A stretch of 47,796 nt of DNA. Origin: Accumulibacter sp. Lineage in GTDB: Bacteria; Pseudomonadota; Gammaproteobacteria; Burkholderiales; Rhodocyclaceae. This document shows positions 32,867-40,070 of this stretch, piece by piece. The position numbers and the translations under genes are program-made. The notes beneath the pieces were generated by a model that ran no database searches, had not been told where the DNA came from, and was given only the letters and a program-made list of their open reading frames with translations. The stretch's first letter is position 1. Every line of letters begins with the position of its first letter. The stretch is taken from contig NZ_JAPUVR010000002.1 in the NCBI RefSeq assembly GCF_029255125.1, forward strand, positions 1 to 47,796, written 5' to 3'.

Positions 32867-34117
32867 ATGCGCAGCGTGCTGCGGGCAGCCGTTTTTTTGG
32901 CCGTGTTGCTGAGTGCCACGGTGCTCTCGATCGACTTCGCGCAGGCGGCCGGCAAGCCCAAGGGCAAAGCCGAAGCAGCCGCCAAGCAGGCGGCACCAGC
33001 CGTAAACAAGGGCAAGGCGCCAGCCTCTCGACAAGCCCGCGCAGCCGAACCTGCCGCCCGCAAGAGTCTGACCAAGGCGGGCAGCACCAAACCCGCGCCC
33101 AGTGCCGGCAAGCCCCAGACTACCGCGACCCGAAACGCTGCGCGCCAATTGGCCGCGCCAACATCGCGCACGAGCTCGCGCCACGCGAGCCAGTTGGCAG
33201 CAGCGCCGGCGAAAGCGCCCGGTCGCAGCCTGGCGCAAGCCGCGAAGAAGGTGCAGCCGGGGCCAGCCAGCCACCGCCTTGCGCTGGCCGAGCCGAAGAA
33301 GAGCGTCCGGCATGCCCTGGCGAGCCCTCCCGATCTCTGGCAGGAGCCGAGCCAGCTTGCCGTCCATTCCGGCTCTGCGCTGGTCGTCGCGCAAGACAGC
33401 AGCGAGGCGCTCTACGAAAAGAATTCACAGGCCGTCCTGCCGATCGCGTCGATCACGAAAGTGATGACCGCGATGGTCGTCCTCGACAGCATGCCCAGTC
33501 TGCAGGCGCCAATCACGATCACCGAAGAAGATGTTGACTATCTGCGCGGCAGCCGCTCACGCCTGCATGTGGGTACCGTGCTCACACGTGAAACGGCCTT
33601 GCTGCTTGCTCTGATGTCGTCGGAAAACCGTGCCGCCAACGCGCTCGGCCGCAACTACCCGGGCGGCCTTGCCGCCTTCGTTGCCGCGATGAATCGCAAG
33701 GCTGCCGCACTCGGAATGAGCAGCACGCGCTTTGAGGATCCGACCGGCCTGAGCAGCAACAACGTGTCCACCGCACGCGACTTGGCGCGGATGGTCGCCG
33801 CAGCACATCGCTACCCGCTGATTCGCGAATTCTCGACGACGACCGGTGCGCGCGCTGAGGTCAACGGTCGGGAAATCGAGTTTCACAATACCAACCAGTT
33901 GGTCAGCAGTCCGACCTGGGAGATCGGTCTGTCGAAAACCGGCTACATCCAGGAAGCTGGAAAGTGTCTGGTGATGCAGGCGCGCGTCGCGGAAAAGCCA
34001 GTGGTCATTGTCCTGCTCGACGCGGCCGGCAAGCAGACGCGCATCGGCGATGCGAACAGGATCAAGCGCTGGATGGAGAGCGCTTCGGCCAGCGGGAGGT
34101 CACCGACGCGCGTGTGA
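32867..34117 (+). CDS. pbpG: D-alanyl-D-alanine endopeptidase (PBP7-like) with long Ala/Lys/Pro-rich linker
   Basis: The protein has 416 residues and trims peptidoglycan cross-links in the periplasm. Signal peptide about 1-25. Residues about 26-160 are a low-complexity, basic, Ala/Lys/Pro/Ser-rich region not found in E. coli PBP7 (about 310 residues). The transpeptidase-like domain then follows with S195-I-T-K198, S252-E-N254 and K357-T-G359, so all three active-site motifs are present. The ATG at 32867 has AGGAGG six bases upstream, which decides it against a TTG six codons earlier. A terminator lies directly downstream. Confidence 0.9.
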   Translation: MRSVLRAAVFLAVLLSATVLSIDFAQAAGKPKGKAEAAAKQAAPAVNKGKAPASRQARAAEPAARKSLTKAGSTKPAPSAGKPQTTATRNAARQLAAPTSRTSSRHASQLAAAPAKAPGRSLAQAAKKVQPGPASHRLALAEPKKSVRHALASPPDLWQEPSQLAVHSGSALVVAQDSSEALYEKNSQAVLPIASITKVMTAMVVLDSMPSLQAPITITEEDVDYLRGSRSRLHVGTVLTRETALLLALMSSENRAANALGRNYPGGLAAFVAAMNRKAAALGMSSTRFEDPTGLSSNNVSTARDLARMVAAAHRYPLIREFSTTTGARAEVNGREIEFHNTNQLVSSPTWEIGLSKTGYIQEAGKCLVMQARVAEKPVVIVLLDAAGKQTRIGDANRIKRWMESASASGRSPTRV

Positions 34118-34139
34118 TAGTCACCCCGTGCATCACCCC

Positions 34140-34167
34140 AAGCCACGCTTTGCCGTGGCTTTTTTTT
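34140..34167 (+). terminator. Rho-independent terminator after pbpG
   Basis: 8-bp stem AAGCCACG/CGTGGCTT (34140-34147 and 34154-34161) with a 6-nt loop, followed by a T run through 34167. It begins 22 bp after the pbpG stop. Confidence 0.92.
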
Positions 34168-34308
34168 GCGCACATGGGACGCGTTGCCCGGCGAGCACCG
34201 CCAGACACCGCGATAGAAGCGCGCCGCGCTACCCTTCCCGCTCGGCAGCGCCCCTGGGCGCTCTGCGTCTATATACGCTTCAGCTATAAACAAATAGACA
34301 AGGATACT

Positions 34309-34336
34309 TTGCAGTTCTATTCCCATTGGCTATAGT
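34309..34336 (+). promoter_or_regulatory. Candidate promoter for the sulfate uptake operon
   Basis: TTGCAG (34309-34314), 16 bp spacer, TATAGT (34331-34336). It lies in an AT-rich stretch from about 34270. The A/T-rich bases just upstream (34270-34305, with CTATAAACAAATAG) are where a CysB activator would be expected to bind; that is inference, since CysB sites are poorly conserved. Confidence 0.5.
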
Positions 34337-34369
34337 GACGCGCTTCCCGAATCGCTCGAGACTAGACGC

Positions 34370-35383
34370 ATGTGGATAAGATTCGCCAATCGTTTTCGCC
34401 GGCTATCGGCCGCGCTGACCTGCGCCTTCCTGGCCCTGACGGCGTCTGCGCAAAGCAACCTGCTCAACGTCTCGTACGACGTTGCGCGCGACTTCTACAA
34501 GGACTATAACCCGCTGTTCCAGAAGCACTGGAAGGCCCAGACCGGCGAGACCATCGAGCTCAGGCAGTCGCACGCGGGGTCGAGCAAACAGGTGCGGGCG
34601 GTGGCTGACGGGCTTGAAGCCGATGTGGTGACGATGAATCAGGCCTCGGACGTGGACTTTCTTGCCGAAAAGGGTCTGGTTGCCCGCGATTACGCCAAGC
34701 GCTTTCCGACCAACGCATCGCCCTACACTTCGACCATGGTCTTCATCGTCCGCCAGGGCAATCCGAAGGCGCTGAAAGACTGGCCGGACGTCGTCAAGCC
34801 CGGGGTACAGGTGATTCTTCCGCACCCGAAGAACACCGGCAACGGGCGCTACACGTATTTGGCCGCGTGGGGTTATGCGCTCAAACAGCCGGGCGGCAGC
34901 GAGCGGACGGCACAGGACTTCGTTTCCCGGCTGCTCAAGAACGCGCCACTCTTTGCTGCCGGCGGACGCGACGCAACGACGACCTTCATGCAGCGCAAGA
35001 TCGGCGATGTGCTGATCTCCTTCGAAAGCGAGGCCGAGTTGATCGCCCGTGAGTTCGGCAAAGGTGAGTTCGAGGTCGTCTACCCGTCCTGGTCGATACT
35101 CACCGAGTTTCCCGTCGCCATCGTCGACAAGGTCGTCGACAAGAAGGGAACGCGCAAGCAGGCTCAGGCTTACCTCGACTTTCTCTGGTCACCGGCCGGC
35201 CAGGAGAACGCCGCACAAAACTACTTGCGACCCCGCGACACAGCCTTGCTCAAGAAGTATGCCCAGCAGTTTCCGCCGATCAGGACCTTCACTGTTGATG
35301 ATACCTTTGGTGGCTGGGCGCGCGCCTTTCCGACGCATTTCAAGGATGGCGGCACTTTCGACCAGATCTACCAGCTCAAGTAG
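34370..35383 (+). CDS. sbp: Sulfate-binding periplasmic protein
   Basis: 337 residues, signal peptide cleaved after A-S-A near residue 27. The mature protein matches Sbp/CysP sulfate receptors: L-L-N-V-S-Y-D at the start, R-Q-S-H-A-G-S-S-K-Q, S-A-or-N-A-S-P-Y-T-S-T-M-V-F, G-N-G-R-Y-T-Y-L-A-A-W-G-Y-A and Y-L-R-P-R-D. The sequence is closer to Sbp than to thiosulfate-preferring CysP by eye, but specificity cannot be fixed. It delivers sulfate to CysT/CysW and heads the operon. Confidence 0.94.
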   Translation: MWIRFANRFRRLSAALTCAFLALTASAQSNLLNVSYDVARDFYKDYNPLFQKHWKAQTGETIELRQSHAGSSKQVRAVADGLEADVVTMNQASDVDFLAEKGLVARDYAKRFPTNASPYTSTMVFIVRQGNPKALKDWPDVVKPGVQVILPHPKNTGNGRYTYLAAWGYALKQPGGSERTAQDFVSRLLKNAPLFAAGGRDATTTFMQRKIGDVLISFESEAELIAREFGKGEFEVVYPSWSILTEFPVAIVDKVVDKKGTRKQAQAYLDFLWSPAGQENAAQNYLRPRDTALLKKYAQQFPPIRTFTVDDTFGGWARAFPTHFKDGGTFDQIYQLK

Positions 35384-35452
35384 ACCACCTGCCAGCGCGC
35401 GCTGCCGCCTGCTCGCTCGCCGGCGGCGCCGATTTCGCGAACGATACCTACG

Positions 35453-36319
35453 ATGCCTTCCACCCGCTCGCACCCCGCACGCGTCCTGCCTGGTTTTTCG
35501 CTGTCGCTCGGCTGCGCGCTGGTATACCTGTCGCTCCTCGTTCTATTGCCGCTCTCCGGCCTTGGCTTCAAGGCCAGTCACCTGAGTTTTTACGAGTTCT
35601 GGGAGATGGCCACGGGCGAGCGGGCGCTCGCTTCGTACCGAATCACCTTTGGCGCCTCGCTGCTCGCCGCTCTGATCAACGCGGTGTTCGGCCTGATCGT
35701 CGCCTGGGTTCTGGTTCGTTACTCGTTTCCTGGCAAGCGGCTGATCGATGCGCTGGTCGATCTGCCTTTTGCGCTACCCACAGCGGTCGCCGGGATCACG
35801 CTCGCCACGCTCTATTCGAGCAATGGCTGGATCGGCCGGTACGCCGAGTCGTTCGGCGTCAAGGTTGCCTTCACGCCACTCGGCATCGTCGTGGCGCTGA
35901 CCTTCATCGGCCTGCCCTTCGTCGTGCGCACACTGCAACCGGTGATCGAGGACATCGAGCCGGAAGTCGAGGAAGCCGCCGCATCGCTTGGCGCATCGCG
36001 CTTGCAGACCTTTGTCCGGGTCGTCTTTCCGGGCCTCTTTCCCGCCTTGCTGACCGGCTTCACACTCGCCTTCTCGCGCTCGATTGGTGAGTACGGATCG
36101 GTTATCTTCATCGCCGGCAACATGCCCCTGATCTCGGAGATTACCCCGCTGCTGATCATCTCGAAGCTTGAACAGTACGATGTCGTTGGCGCAACCGCGC
36201 TCGCCGTCGTCATGCTCCTGATCTCCTTTGCCCTGCTGCTCGCCGTCAATACGCTGCAGTGGTGGGCGGCCAACCGCCATCACGGGAACACCCGCCCGAG
36301 CACCGGAGGCAAGCCATGA
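35453..36319 (+). CDS. cysT: Sulfate ABC transporter permease CysT
   Basis: 288 residues with about six membrane segments. The cytoplasmic loop E-E-A-A-A-S-L-G-A-S (about 177-186) is the EAA motif that contacts the ATPase CysA. The segment D-L-P-F-A-L-P-T-A-V-A-G-I-T is typical of CysT/CysU. It starts 69 bp after sbp and its stop overlaps the cysW start by 4 bp. Confidence 0.95.
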   Translation: MPSTRSHPARVLPGFSLSLGCALVYLSLLVLLPLSGLGFKASHLSFYEFWEMATGERALASYRITFGASLLAALINAVFGLIVAWVLVRYSFPGKRLIDALVDLPFALPTAVAGITLATLYSSNGWIGRYAESFGVKVAFTPLGIVVALTFIGLPFVVRTLQPVIEDIEPEVEEAAASLGASRLQTFVRVVFPGLFPALLTGFTLAFSRSIGEYGSVIFIAGNMPLISEITPLLIISKLEQYDVVGATALAVVMLLISFALLLAVNTLQWWAANRHHGNTRPSTGGKP

Positions 36320-37188
36320 CGACCACCGGAATCCGGCGCGCAAACAGCGAACCCGGCTGGTTGCGCTACCTTCTGCTGACGCTTGCCCTGGGCTTCCTCT
36401 TCTTCTTCCTGGCGCTCCCCTTGCTAGCCGTGTTCGTCGAAGCGCTGGCTGCCGGCTGGCCAGCTTATCGCGACGCGCTTTCCGACCCCGAGGCGCGCTC
36501 GGCGATCGGCCTGACCCTGCTCGTCGCGCTGTGCGTTTTGCCCGGCAACATCCTCTTTGGTATCGCCGCCGCCTGGGCCATCGCCAAGTTCGATTTCCGT
36601 GGCAAGAGCCTCCTGATCACCTTGATCGACCTGCCGTTTGCGGTTTCGCCGGTGGTCGTCGGACTCGTCTTTCTTCTGATCTTTGGTGCTCAGGGCATCT
36701 TCGGACCTTGGCTGGCCGCGCACGAGATCAAGATCGTCTTCGCCCTGCCGGCGATCATCATCGTCACGATGTTCATCACCTTTCCTTTCGTCGCACGCGA
36801 ACTGATCCCGCTGATGCAGGCGCAGGGCAAGGACGAGGAGGAAGCCGCCATATCCCTCGGCGCCAGCGGTTGGCAGATGTTTCGCCGGGTCACCTTGCCC
36901 AACATCAAGTGGGGCCTGCTTTACGGCGTAATCCTGGCGAATGCGCGTGCCATGGGTGAATTCGGCGCGGTCTCGGTGGTTTCCGGGCACATCCGAGGTG
37001 AAACCAACACCTTGCCTTTGCACGTGGAGATTCTCTACAACGAATACAACGCAGTCGGTGCCTTCGCGGCCGCGTCGGTGCTCGCCCTGCTGGCGCTCGT
37101 CACGCTTGCCGCGAAGAGCATCGTCGAGTGGCGGATTCGCCGTGAGACACAGATGCTGGCCACCAGCCTGACTCCCGAGCGACCATGA
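36316..37188 (+). CDS. cysW: Sulfate ABC transporter permease CysW
   Basis: 290 residues, about six membrane segments, with [12 protein letters not shown] and the EAA loop [10 protein letters not shown]. The ATG at 36316 overlaps the cysT stop (ATGA). Partner of CysT in the membrane channel. A 64 bp gap to cysA holds no gene. Confidence 0.95.
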   Translation: MTTTGIRRANSEPGWLRYLLLTLALGFLFFFLALPLLAVFVEALAAGWPAYRDALSDPEARSAIGLTLLVALCVLPGNILFGIAAAWAIAKFDFRGKSLLITLIDLPFAVSPVVVGLVFLLIFGAQGIFGPWLAAHEIKIVFALPAIIIVTMFITFPFVARELIPLMQAQGKDEEEAAISLGASGWQMFRRVTLPNIKWGLLYGVILANARAMGEFGAVSVVSGHIRGETNTLPLHVEILYNEYNAVGAFAAASVLALLALVTLAAKSIVEWRIRRETQMLATSLTPERP

Positions 37189-37252
37189 AGGCAAGTGCCG
37201 AGACCAGCGTGGCCGCCGCCAGGCACGAGGCTATCTATCCATATGGGAAGCC

Positions 37253-38323
37253 ATGAGCATTGAAATACGTTCGCTCGGAAAGCGCTTCGGCAACTTCGTA
37301 GCGCTCCAGGACATCAACCTCGACATTCCAGGTGGCGAGCTCGTCGCCCTGCTCGGTCCCTCGGGTTGCGGCAAGACGACACTGCTACGCATCATCGCCG
37401 GAATGGAGTCGGCCGATACAGGCCAGGTTCTGTTTGCCGGTGAGGAGGCAACCCACCTGCACGCGCGCGAACGCAACGTGGGATTCGTCTTCCAGCACTA
37501 TGCGCTTTTCCGCCACATGTCGGTCTTCGAGAACGTCGCCTTCGGCCTGCGCGTCAAGGCACGCAAGCTGCGCCCGGTGGAAAGCGAAATCCGCCGGCGG
37601 GTCGATGCACTGCTCAAGCTGGTCCAGCTCGACTGGCTCGCCGACCGCTACCCCTCGCAGCTCTCGGGCGGACAACGACAGCGAATCGCCCTTGCCCGCG
37701 CCCTCGCCGTCGAGCCGAAAGTCCTCCTGCTCGACGAGCCGTTCGGCGCACTCGATACCAAGGTGCGCAAGGAATTGCGCCGCTGGCTGCGCCGGCTGCA
37801 CGATGAAATGCACATTTCCAGCGTCTTCGTCACGCATGACCAGGAGGAGGCGCTCGAGGTCGCCGACCGGGTGGTCGTCATGAACCACGGGCGTATCGAA
37901 CAGATCGGCTCGCCCGACGAAGTGTATTCCAACCCCGCATCACCTTTCGTCTACCAATTCCTGGGCAATGTCAATGTCTTCCACAGCCGGCTGCACGGCG
38001 CCTGGGCTGATGTCGAACGGAGCGTTCCCGAACGCGCAACGTCGAGCGAGGCAATGGCCTTCGTCCGCCCGCACGACATCGAAATCGAGCATCGGCCGGT
38101 CAGCGGAAGCCTGCAGGCAACGGTGCAGGAAGTGCACGCAATCGGCCCGCTCGTACGAGTCGAACTGGCGCATGGCAGCGAGCTCATCGAGGTCGAGCTG
38201 ACGCGCGACCGCGCCGCTGCGCTGACCCTGGCAAAGGGCCAACAGGTCTGGCTGAAACCACGCCAGATTAAGGTCTTTGCGGCACCCTCTGGATCCCTGG
38301 AAGAGGGCGGTTCCGGAATCTGA
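37253..38323 (+). CDS. cysA: Sulfate/thiosulfate import ATP-binding protein CysA
   Basis: 356 residues. Walker [10 protein letters not shown] (35-43), signature L-S-G-G-Q (137-141), Walker B L-L-L-D-E-P (158-163) and the switch His in V-T-H-D-Q-E-E-A. The C-terminal part (about 240-350) is a TOBE-type regulatory domain (F-V-R-P-H-D-I-E-I). It powers the CysTW channel. The next gene starts 75 bp downstream on the same strand. Confidence 0.96.
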   Translation: MSIEIRSLGKRFGNFVALQDINLDIPGGELVALLGPSGCGKTTLLRIIAGMESADTGQVLFAGEEATHLHARERNVGFVFQHYALFRHMSVFENVAFGLRVKARKLRPVESEIRRRVDALLKLVQLDWLADRYPSQLSGGQRQRIALARALAVEPKVLLLDEPFGALDTKVRKELRRWLRRLHDEMHISSVFVTHDQEEALEVADRVVVMNHGRIEQIGSPDEVYSNPASPFVYQFLGNVNVFHSRLHGAWADVERSVPERATSSEAMAFVRPHDIEIEHRPVSGSLQATVQEVHAIGPLVRVELAHGSELIEVELTRDRAAALTLAKGQQVWLKPRQIKVFAAPSGSLEEGGSGI

Positions 38324-38398
38324 GCGCCACTGCGCGCGGCGCCGCGCCACACGCGAAACCTGCGTCGCCAGGCTCTTTGTCTGGTACGATGCGCCCCG

Positions 38399-38869
38399 AT
38401 GGACGAGCGTCTTTCCATTAAATTCGTTAGTTTTCTCGTGCGAGCGGTGGCGCTGTACGCGCTCTCACTCGTCCTCCTGATCGCCAGCGTAAAGGCGCAG
38501 ACCAGCGAGCCGTCGATGGTCGCCATTGCTTTCCCGGCGACCAGCGAGGAGGCCCTCGCGCGCGCATCGCTGCGCGCCATCTTTGGCATGCTCCTGCAGA
38601 AATGGCCAGGGGATACACCGGTCAAGGTTTTTGTCCTCAGGGATGATGCTCCCGACCACGCGACATTCAGCAAGACGGTCCTGCAGGTGTTTCCGCACCA
38701 ACTGCGCATGGCGTGGGATCGTCAGGTCTTTTCCGGGCAGGGCCAATACCCTGAGCAGGTCGCTTCTGCCCAGGAAATGCTGGTGCGCGTGGCGTCTACC
38801 CCAGGAGCAATTGGTTACGTCAAAGCGAGCGAGGTTAACCAGAATGTACGTGTTCTCAAGGTTCGCTAG
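38399..38869 (+). CDS. Small PstS-like periplasmic protein (half-size binding fold)
   Basis: 156 residues, signal peptide about 1-33 (L-Y-A-L-S-L-V-L-L-I-A-S-V-K-A-Q). The remainder resembles the second lobe of phosphate-type binding proteins: L-R-A-I-F-G-M, W-P-G-D-T-P-V-K-V-F, F-S-G-Q-G-Q and the C-terminal T-P-G-A-I-G-Y-V. It is too short to be a complete two-lobe receptor. The ATG has no clear ribosome site. An extended -10 (TGG-TACGAT, 38382-38390) would start transcription at about 38397, so the mRNA could be leaderless. In-frame GTG codons slightly downstream are alternative starts. It overlaps the barrel gene by 26 bp. No transporter genes of phosphate type are adjacent. Confidence 0.75.
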   Translation: MDERLSIKFVSFLVRAVALYALSLVLLIASVKAQTSEPSMVAIAFPATSEEALARASLRAIFGMLLQKWPGDTPVKVFVLRDDAPDHATFSKTVLQVFPHQLRMAWDRQVFSGQGQYPEQVASAQEMLVRVASTPGAIGYVKASEVNQNVRVLKVR

Positions 38870-40055
38870 GCCTGCGCTGCGCATCGCTCTGCTCGTCGCG
38901 TCCTTCTTCTCGACGCTGACCGCAGATGCTTTCGACCTGGCCGGGGGCGACCTCAAGGTACACGGCTTCGTTTCGCAAGGTCTGGTGCACACGACCGACA
39001 ACAATTTTCTTGGCGAGAGCGATGGCCAAGTCAGCCACGACTTCCGCGAAATCGGTGTCAACGCGTCGTGGCGGCTGGTTCCCGACATCCAGCTATCGGC
39101 AGAGTTGCTTTCGCACCGCGCCGGGGGAACCGACGACGGCAGCGTGCGCCTCGATTACGGCCTGGTCGACTGGACTGCCTTGTCCAGCGAGCATGGGCGG
39201 GCCGGCCTCCGCCTTGGCCGCCTGAAGACCGCGTATGGACTGTATAACAAGACCCGAGATGTGGCTTTTACCCGGCCGAGTATCATCCTTCCGCAGTCGA
39301 TCTATTTCGAGCGGACGCGCAATCTGACCGTTTCGGCGGACGGCGTCGAACTGTACGCCGAGCGCTACGGCGAGACAGGGAGCCTGACCGCCAGTTTCGC
39401 CCTGGGTGAACCGAAGACACAAACGGAAGCGGCCAAAGTAGCGCTGTTTCTCTCGAGTCCGCCGGGCGAGCTCGAAGCCCGACTGGCACCTGACCTGCAG
39501 TTGCTCTACGAAGGCGCCGGCAACCGCTACCGCTTGGCGTTCACCGCCTTGCAACTTGATCTCAGCTACCGACCGGGCACGGTAGATCGTTTGCGCGCCG
39601 GCCGATTCAAGCTGACGCCGTTGATCTTCTCCGGGCAATACAATGCCGAGCGCTGGAGTCTGACCGGCGAATACGCGATCCGGCGCACGTCGGTGAGCGG
39701 TTTCGGACCCTACTTTCCCGATAGCCACGCGGTCGGCCAGAGCTACTATCTGCAGGCGAGCTACCGGTTCGCTCCGCAGTGGGAGGTACTTCTGCGCTAC
39801 GACGCGTTCTACGCCGACATGCATGACCGGGACGGCAAGGCGTTCGCTGCAGCAACCCGACAACCGGCGTTCTCACGCTTCGCGCGCGACTGGACAACCG
39901 GCATCCGCTTCGATGTGACACCGGAGTTCATGCTGCGCGCCGAATATCATCGCGTAAATGGAACCGGTTTTCTCGCCGCGCAGGATAACCCCGACGTGCA
40001 TACCCTGCGTCGCCGCTGGGACATGGTGATGTTCCTGGCATCGTTTCGCTTTTAG
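38844..40055 (+). CDS. Outer-membrane beta-barrel (porin-like) protein
   Basis: 403 residues. Signal peptide about 1-31 ends T-A-D-A. The mature part begins with H-G-F-V-S-Q-G-L-V and consists of alternating polar/hydrophobic strands with aromatic ends, closing with F-L-A-S-F-R-F, a terminal Phe as expected for barrel insertion by BAM. No cysteine is in the mature part. The start at 38844 is chosen because it gives the signal peptide; upstream frame is the previous gene. What it passes or binds is unknown. The tight overlap with the PstS-like gene, and the 15 bp to the GGDEF-EAL gene, suggest they work together. Confidence 0.75.
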   Translation: MYVFSRFARPALRIALLVASFFSTLTADAFDLAGGDLKVHGFVSQGLVHTTDNNFLGESDGQVSHDFREIGVNASWRLVPDIQLSAELLSHRAGGTDDGSVRLDYGLVDWTALSSEHGRAGLRLGRLKTAYGLYNKTRDVAFTRPSIILPQSIYFERTRNLTVSADGVELYAERYGETGSLTASFALGEPKTQTEAAKVALFLSSPPGELEARLAPDLQLLYEGAGNRYRLAFTALQLDLSYRPGTVDRLRAGRFKLTPLIFSGQYNAERWSLTGEYAIRRTSVSGFGPYFPDSHAVGQSYYLQASYRFAPQWEVLLRYDAFYADMHDRDGKAFAAATRQPAFSRFARDWTTGIRFDVTPEFMLRAEYHRVNGTGFLAAQDNPDVHTLRRRWDMVMFLASFRF

Positions 40056-40070
40056 ACGCGTGCCTGCCTG

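Noticed and set aside
32942-33350. Repeat-rich DNA as a CRISPR or tandem array
   Set aside because: The repetitiveness is codon-level Ala/Lys/Pro bias inside pbpG; there are no regularly spaced identical repeats.
34370-38323. ABC operon as molybdate or tungstate importer
   Set aside because: Two separate permeases of CysT/CysW type and an Sbp-like receptor fit sulfate; molybdate systems usually have one permease.
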